A stretch of DNA of 40,949 nt from Streptomyces sp. SM10 (GTDB taxonomy: Bacteria; Actinomycetota; Actinomycetes; Streptomycetales; Streptomycetaceae), in contig NZ_NEUF01000091.1 of NCBI RefSeq assembly GCF_002910915.1, forward strand, positions 1-40,949, given 5' to 3'. The notes beneath the pieces were generated by a model. That model saw nothing but the letters and a program-made list of their open reading frames with translations, was not told the DNA's origin and did not search any database. The translations under genes were made by a program, and so were the position numbers. This document shows positions 39,500 through 40,949 of the stretch, piece by piece. Numbering within the stretch: position 1 is the stretch's first letter; each line of letters begins with the position of its first letter.

Positions 39500-40207
39500 A
39501 TGCGTCCTTTCCACTCCCGCGTCACCCTGCCCACCCCCGCCGAACGTGTGCTGTCGATCCTGACCGCGGCCCATTCGATGACGGTGGTGAGTGACGGGCT
39601 CGATCCCATCGAGGTGCACCGCCTCGACGGCACGGCCGCGATGGGCCACATCCACCTGCACGAGCCGTCAGAGGCCGGTCACGCACCGGCGCGGCCGTGC
39701 ATCCCCGTCCGGCTGGAGTTCACCGACATCGCCCCCACGCCGGTGCGCGACCGCACGCGGGCCCGTGTCACGGTGACGGGCCTGCTCTCGGCCCCGTACA
39801 GCACGGAAGCCTCGGAGAGCACCTGCATGGAGTTCGGCCAGGCGGTCTTCGAGGACCACAGGGGCCGGAGCTTCGTCACGCTGGGCACCCTCCAGGAGAC
39901 GGAGCCCGATCCGGTCGCCACCAGCGAGGCGGGCATGCTGACCCATCTCGTCGACGAACACGACGAGTTGGTCCCCCTGCTCCTCCGGCTCGTGCACCCG
40001 CGGCCGGAGAGGGGTGCCAGGCGGGTCCTCCCCCTGGCCCTGGACCGTTACGGCGTGACCCTGCGTCTGGAGTACTCCAGCACCCACCGTGATGTGCGGC
40101 TCCCGTTCGCGAAGGCCGTGTCCCGTCTCGACCAGGCGGGCCCCCAGATCCACGCCCTGCTGGCCGCCGCCCGCCGCGCCTCCCACCGTAACCAGCTGCT
40201 CACCTGA
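39500..40207 (+). CDS. DUF2470 domain protein, iron-regulated
   Basis: A 235-residue soluble protein. ATG 39500 follows CTGGAGAA. The N-terminal part (PTPAERVLSILTAAHSMTVV) and a split-barrel-like middle resemble flavin-reductase/HugZ-type folds. The C-terminal part (about 145-230: SEAGMLTHLVDEHDELVPLL, LDRYGVTLRLEYSS, VRLPFAKAVS) looks like DUF2470, a domain found with haem- and iron-use proteins. The iron box upstream agrees with a role in iron or haem metabolism. In actinomycetes such genes often lie near siderophore or haem genes, but none is visible here. Ligand and reaction unknown. Confidence 0.8.
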   Translation: MRPFHSRVTLPTPAERVLSILTAAHSMTVVSDGLDPIEVHRLDGTAAMGHIHLHEPSEAGHAPARPCIPVRLEFTDIAPTPVRDRTRARVTVTGLLSAPYSTEASESTCMEFGQAVFEDHRGRSFVTLGTLQETEPDPVATSEAGMLTHLVDEHDELVPLLLRLVHPRPERGARRVLPLALDRYGVTLRLEYSSTHRDVRLPFAKAVSRLDQAGPQIHALLAAARRASHRNQLLT

Positions 40208-40264
40208 CCCCGGGCCTCGGAACCCCGGCCGTACGGGCCCGCGGCCTCCTCGAGGATCGGTAGC

Positions 40265-40819
40265 GTGTTCCGGATGGAGACGGGAAGCGAAGAGACCCGG
40301 CTGATCGTCCTGCGGGGCAACTCGGCATCGGGCAAGTCCTCGGTGGCGGCCGGGATCCGCGACCGCTTCGGCCGGGGTCTCGCCGTGGTCGGGCAGGACA
40401 ACCTCCGACGGGTCGTGCTGCGCGAGCTCGACCGGCCGGGAGGCGCGAACATGGGCCTGATCGACACGGTGGCGCGCTACGCGCTCGAAGCCGGCTACCA
40501 CGCCGTCGTCGAAGGCATCCTGTACGCCGACCGCTACGGCGACATGCTCACCGGCCTGGTGGCCGACCACCGCGGCGTCTCCCGCTGCTACTACCTGGAC
40601 GTGCCGCTCGACGAGACGTTCGTCCGGCACTCCTCCAAGGCCGATGCCCTGTACCGGGCGCAGGTGACCGAGCAGCACCTGCGCGACTGGTACCGGGAGC
40701 GCGATCTTCTGCCCGGCGGGATCGAGGCCGTCGTCGACAGCAGGAGCGCCTTGGAACGGACGATCGACCGCGTCATGCGCGAGACCGGACTCGCGGAGCT
40801 GCCGGCCCTCGACAACTGA
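40265..40819 (+). CDS. P-loop kinase-like ATPase
   Basis: A 184-residue cytoplasmic P-loop protein of the small kinase/AAA_33 type. GTG 40265 has GAGGA 8 bases upstream; ATG 40274 is the alternative. Walker A is LRGNSASGKSSVA near residue 20. VVGQDNLRR follows the first helix, YHAVVEGILYADRYGDML and YYLDVPLDETFVRHSSK carry candidate substrate and Walker B acids, and LRDWYRERDLL is a lid-like segment. It resembles small-molecule or antibiotic phosphotransferase-like kinases and uncharacterised 'AAA family ATPase' proteins. The substrate cannot be assigned. The 130 bases after it hold no supported gene. Confidence 0.85.
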   Translation: MFRMETGSEETRLIVLRGNSASGKSSVAAGIRDRFGRGLAVVGQDNLRRVVLRELDRPGGANMGLIDTVARYALEAGYHAVVEGILYADRYGDMLTGLVADHRGVSRCYYLDVPLDETFVRHSSKADALYRAQVTEQHLRDWYRERDLLPGGIEAVVDSRSALERTIDRVMRETGLAELPALDN

Positions 40820-40949
40820 AGCCCCCTGGGCGCCGGGGCCGAGCCTGCCGACAAACGGTTCCGCTCCGGCGTGCGCCCGCCGGTTGGCTACGACGGCACG
40901 CTTTCCGGGCACCCCTCCGTGGGTCGGCCGACGCTTCCGCCGAGTGTCC

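Overview
The window is about 41 kb of high-GC actinobacterial DNA, almost certainly from a Streptomyces chromosome. Coding sequences show strong G/C preference at third positions, many GTG starts, and several GTGA or ATGA start/stop overlaps. The gene content also fits: a class F sortase, two SpoIIE-type phosphatases, many secreted polysaccharide hydrolases, a perfect CebR box (TGGGAGCGCTCCCA) and a DmdR/IdeR-type iron box. No tRNA, rRNA, CRISPR array or intact insertion sequence was seen.

Layout. 1-3.3 kb: the end of an unknown gene, a small membrane protein, an aldo/keto reductase, a secreted GH16 beta-glucanase and a stand-alone LigD-type 3'-phosphoesterase. 3.2-7.85 kb: a 1545-residue HEAT-repeat protein that overlaps the phosphoesterase gene tail to tail. 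7.9-9.5 kb: a class F sortase and a secreted, tandemly repeated, membrane-anchored protein that is probably its substrate. 9.7-10.6 kb: a frameshifted remnant of a GH43-like hydrolase. 10.8-13.05 kb: a secreted discoidin plus beta-helix protein, probably a GH55-like glucanase, behind a palindromic operator. 13.1-14.8 kb: an FAD aromatic hydroxylase with two palindromes upstream. 14.9-17.6 kb: a GH74 xyloglucanase with CBM2 under a perfect CebR box.

18.3-24.6 kb is the most interesting part. It is a compact bacteriocin-type export operon: a 75-residue double-glycine-leader precursor whose core is built on GxxxG steps, an intercistronic hairpin, an HlyD-like adaptor, a C39-peptidase ABC exporter and a second NHLM-type ABC protein. 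No tailoring enzyme is encoded nearby. The precursor core has no Cys, no basic residue and no aromatic residue, so it fits neither lanthipeptides nor ordinary cationic bacteriocins.

24.6-33.2 kb: a PAS/GAF/SpoIIE/ATPase phosphatase, a transketolase, a decayed CoA-transferase alpha gene next to an intact beta gene, two tiny overlapping ORFs and a second SpoIIE phosphatase. 33.3-33.9 kb: a truncated secreted-peptide ORF and a transposase remnant. 34-36.4 kb: an arabinose-isomerase-like gene divergent from a DeoR regulator, with a LacI-type palindrome between them. 36.5-37.7 kb: a 5'-truncated, frameshifted GH87-like alpha-1,3-glucanase gene. 37.9-40.8 kb: a TetR regulator divergent from a Vat/CatB acetyltransferase, an iron-box-controlled DUF2470 protein and a small P-loop kinase.

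Two themes stand out. One is extracellular glucan and hemicellulose breakdown, with intact GH16, GH55-like and GH74 genes and decayed GH43- and GH87-like genes. The other is local gene decay at 9.7, 29.6, 33.7 and 36.5-37.7 kb. The 5' truncations should be real, but single-base frameshifts in GC homopolymers could be sequencing errors. All functional calls come from reading motifs and overall protein character. No database search was possible.
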